Source of the DNA: CAYMST01 sp964393115
GTDB lineage: Bacteria > Bacteroidota > Bacteroidia > Cytophagales > Cyclobacteriaceae
Assembly (NCBI GenBank): GCA_964393115.1
Contig: CAYMST010000198.1
Location: 1 to 9,012, forward strand
Length of the DNA: 9,012 nt
Reading direction: 5' to 3'
Position numbers and translations under genes: made by a program. Shown here one piece after another: positions 7,211 through 9,012 of the stretch. The notes below the pieces were generated by a model. That model worked only from the letters and a program-made list of their open reading frames with translations. It made no database searches and was not told the DNA's origin. How positions within the stretch are numbered: position 1 is the stretch's first letter; each line of letters begins with the position of its first letter.

Positions 7211-8047
7211 TTATCTTCGAAATAAAAAAACAATGGCGAATAGTCCCCCTGAGACAGTCGTCATGGATCCTGAGATTGAACCGTCCAAAACTGAAGCCAC
7301 GTAGTATCCAACTGCACTTACAAATATCCCGATAACAACAGTTAAAAAAATCATTTTTGTTAAGCTGGAAGTCATTAAGTACGCTGTAGCAGGAGGTACG
7401 ATGAGTAGTGCGACTACTAAAATAGCTCCCACTGATTCAAAAGAAGCTACGGTAGCGACCGATACGAGTCCCATCAATACATAATGCCATAAACTGACCG
7501 AAATGCCTACTGAAGAAGCGAATGCCGGATCAAAAGTTGTGATTTTCAGCTCTTTAAAAGCAAAAAACACCACTATACTTATTGCCATTAAAACCAATAA
7601 TTGTTGATATAAAGCGGTTGGCCCCATGACTATACCAGATGGAAGAATCCATAGATCCAAGGGCACATAAGCTATCTCCCCATGCAATACGCAATCTTGA
7701 TCTAAGTCTACTTGTCCGGCAAAAACGGAAATTAATATTACGCCGATCGCAAATAGCCAAGTGAACGTAACACCTATAGAAGCGTCGGATTGTAGTTTGG
7801 CTTTCTGGTGGAAGAATTCGATCAATAAGGTTGTTAAAAGTCCTAGACTGGCCGCGCCAATCAATACAGTTACTGAACCTCTGCTTCCGGTAATCAAAAA
7901 AGCAAAGACAATACCTGGAAGTACAGCATGTGATATAGCATCACCTACCATAGCCATTTTTCTCAACACCAGAAAGCAACCCAGTATACCACAGCTTACT
8001 GCCACCAATGATGCCGTGGCAATCACATAAAAATCATTCAATATCAT
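7211..8047 (-). CDS. Metal ABC transporter permease (ABC-3 family), 278 aa
   Basis: Inner-membrane channel subunit of a ZnuB/MntB/TroD-type importer for Mn, Zn or Fe; it would work with an ATPase and a metal-binding lipoprotein encoded outside the window. It starts at ATG 8047 and is complete. Nearly the whole protein is hydrophobic, with about eight membrane helices. The family block GDAISHAVLPGIVFAFLI is at residues 35-52, and the late block SFESVGAILVVALLIVPPATAYLM is near 202-225. The cytoplasmic loop KELKITTFDPAFASSVGIS matches a similar loop in the adjacent permease (KEFKLVAFDPSFASSIGLP), showing the two are paralogues. Its start overlaps the stop of the upstream permease as ATGA (8044-8047), so the two are translationally coupled and probably form a heterodimeric channel. 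Which metal is carried cannot be read from the permease itself. Any operon promoter lies to the right, outside this sequence. Confidence 0.93.
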   Translation of the reverse strand: MILNDFYVIATASLVAVSCGILGCFLVLRKMAMVGDAISHAVLPGIVFAFLITGSRGSVTVLIGAASLGLLTTLLIEFFHQKAKLQSDASIGVTFTWLFAIGVILISVFAGQVDLDQDCVLHGEIAYVPLDLWILPSGIVMGPTALYQQLLVLMAISIVVFFAFKELKITTFDPAFASSVGISVSLWHYVLMGLVSVATVASFESVGAILVVALLIVPPATAYLMTSSLTKMIFLTVVIGIFVSAVGYYVASVLDGSISGSMTTVSGGLFAIVFLFRR

Positions 8048-8892
8048 TTCTCATATGGTATTTCAGATTGATGAGGATCCAGTTTTGGATAGTTTAACAC
8101 TTTCTCAAGCTTAGCTTCTATCTCCGGTGTAATCACATGCTCAATAGACTCAGCGTCTTCATGTACGTGATCTGGAGCTATATTAAGATATTCAGTGAGG
8201 TAAAGTTCCCATAGACGGTGAAGTTTAAGTGTTCGCTGACCTTTCCGTTTGCCTTCTTTAGTTAGAAAATAGAACTGATTTTCTTTGGTCAAATAGCGAT
8301 GCGCTACCAAAGTATTCAGTCCTCTATTTAGCTGCTGAACTTCTAGCTGTCGTAGACCAAGTATATCTTTCTTTGTTCTTTTTACAAAGAAGTCTTTTTG
8401 TTCTTCTCCTAGCTGATAGAGTAATTTCAGTATGTTTTCTTCAAGTATTTTATTCTTAAACCTTCGAATCTTAAGTTGTCTAAAGATCACTCCTTTCTTG
8501 GGAGCAAAGAAAAACGACATAATGGCAATCATTGAAATAGTGACCACTATCCAAGGTCCTGTTGGCATTGAAGGAGCTATGAATGAAATATACGCTCCCG
8601 AAACGCCAGAAATCGCTCCAAAAACCGCTGCTAATACAACCATAACGACCAACTTCTGTGTCCAAAACCGTGCTGCTGCGGCAGGAGTAATTAGCATAGC
8701 GGCCATTAATACTACTCCTACGGCTTGGATGCCAATTACCACACTTAAAACTGTAAGTGAAGTAAGTAAGAGGTCTAACCATTTTACAGGTAACCCAATG
8801 GAGCTGGCAAAAGAAGGGTCGAAAGCGACTAGCTTAAATTCCTTAAAAAAGAAAATGACGACCGTAATGATTATTATGCCAATGTATTGGAT
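8044..8892 (-). CDS. Metal ABC permease fused to a DtxR/MntR-like domain, N-terminus missing
   Basis: The second ABC-3 permease of the importer, with a soluble sensor-like C-terminus. The visible frame runs from about 8890 to TGA 8046-8044 (about 280 residues); GTG 8742 is an internal Val, not the start. The permease part retains KEFKLVAFDPSFASSIGLP and GIQAVGVVLMAAMLITPAAAARF, but the first half, including the GDAISH-type block, is absent. An in-frame stop at 8895-8893 lies just past the point where sequence similarity ends. From about 8499 the protein becomes soluble (about 150 residues). A winged-helix-like stretch ends in FLTKEGKRKG, then the DtxR dimerisation/metal region HRLWELYLTEYL, HEDAESIEH and a final LDPHQSEIPY. 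The ligand-like residues His (8220), Glu (8208), His (8163), Glu (8151), Glu (8142) and His (8139) correspond to the DtxR/MntR C-terminal set. Glu replaces the DtxR Cys, as in MntR. The N-terminal helix ligands of MntR are not evident. Confidence 0.9.
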   Translation of the reverse strand: MQYIGIIIITVVIFFFKEFKLVAFDPSFASSIGLPVKWLDLLLTSLTVLSVVIGIQAVGVVLMAAMLITPAAAARFWTQKLVVMVVLAAVFGAISGVSGAYISFIAPSMPTGPWIVVTISMIAIMSFFFAPKKGVIFRQLKIRRFKNKILEENILKLLYQLGEEQKDFFVKRTKKDILGLRQLEVQQLNRGLNTLVAHRYLTKENQFYFLTKEGKRKGQRTLKLHRLWELYLTEYLNIAPDHVHEDAESIEHVITPEIEAKLEKVLNYPKLDPHQSEIPYEK

Positions 8893-8927
8893 TTACCCGA
8901 AGCAGAGCGACAAAAGGCCAATTGATC
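8887..8927 (+). other. Foreign coding fragment joined to the permease gene
   Basis: At about 8885-8892 similarity to the permease ends. On the + strand a coding-like stretch begins, LDLPEAERQKA (8887-8919), followed by a stop at 8923-8925. On the - strand, 8962 to 8915 reads MTYAKLPNNKYMINWP. These two pieces, in opposite orientations, look like nearby parts of one protein. From memory the second resembles a Bacteroidota FAD-dependent oxidoreductase (PF12831-like); this is a tentative recollection. The two pieces meet at about 8916-8921, where both can supply GGCCA, a microhomology join. Confidence 0.45.
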
Positions 8928-9012
8928 ATGTATTTATTATTGGGCAATTTGGCATAAGTCATCATGGTACTACAGGGATGACTTATGCCAAATTGCCCAA
9001 TAATAAATACAT
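8928..9012. repeat. Perfect 36-bp inverted repeat at the sequence end
   Basis: Bases 8928-8963 are the exact reverse complement of 8977-9012, with a 13-base loop (8964-8976) and no mismatch. The right arm ends on the last base, so the outer limit is unknown. Read on + through loop and right arm, the frame gives GTTGMTYAKLPNNKY; the left arm encodes the same peptide on -. Both arms are therefore copies of one coding segment in opposite orientation. There is no T run, no transposase and no target duplication to suggest a terminator or insertion sequence. Confidence 0.95.

Noticed and set aside
7761..8030. An 89-residue open frame on the + strand across the first permease gene
   Set aside because: It is antisense to the conserved GDAISHAVLPG-containing part of the permease and is explained as a shadow of it.
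8480..8782. A 100-residue frame on the - strand overlapping the permease fusion
   Set aside because: It is out of frame with the conserved permease sequence, has no motif, and is rich in Ser, Tyr and Cys as expected of a shadow frame.
8928..9012. Inverted repeat as the end of an insertion sequence, a terminator or an integration site
   Set aside because: Both arms encode the same peptide in opposite directions, there is no T run, transposase or direct repeat, and the arm ends exactly on the last base. Fold-back of a coding segment explains it better.

Overview
The window looks like a piece of a Bacteroidota chromosome, probably Cytophagales-like. The grounds are a moderately AT-rich base composition, starts without clear Shine-Dalgarno sequences, matches to the Bacteroidota -7 promoter element TAnnTTTG, a GyrA of Bacteroidota type followed directly by a secreted TPR protein, and a metal ABC permease fused to a DtxR/MntR-like domain. 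The genus call is inference only. I see no rRNA, tRNA, CRISPR array or complete mobile element.

Left part (1-3061, + strand): the 3' end of a possible truncated reading frame (1-105), a 186-base gap with one promoter-like element, and an unrecognised helical cytoplasmic protein (292-903). Then comes a tightly coupled pair: a lipoprotein with two degenerate FKBP-type prolyl isomerase domains (973-1980), overlapping by 17 bases an outer-membrane beta-barrel-like protein with a basic C-terminal tail (1964-3061). The pair fits an envelope biogenesis or folding role, but neither product can be named further.

Centre (3093-6999, + strand): gyrA (3155-5674), complete with catalytic Tyr123 and a quinolone-sensitive type QRDR, then a secreted TPR protein (5726-6928) 51 bases downstream. 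The unit closes with a strong Rho-independent terminator (6962-6999).

Right part (7000-9012): a 211-base intergenic stretch with a hairpin and a repeated palindrome separates convergent units. On the - strand lie two ABC-3 family metal permeases joined by an ATGA overlap. The upstream one (8044-8892) carries a C-terminal DtxR/MntR-like domain, so transport and metal sensing may be joined in one polypeptide. It lacks its N-terminal half because the sequence switches near 8885-8892 into unrelated DNA.

That last stretch (about 8887-9012) contains a perfect 36-bp inverted repeat with a 13-base loop ending exactly at the last base. It appears to hold scrambled, oppositely oriented pieces of one foreign coding sequence. 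I read this as a contig-end chimera or assembly fold-back rather than biology. The most interesting real biology is the permease-sensor fusion and the FKBP lipoprotein/barrel pair. I do not see a convincing wholly new system.
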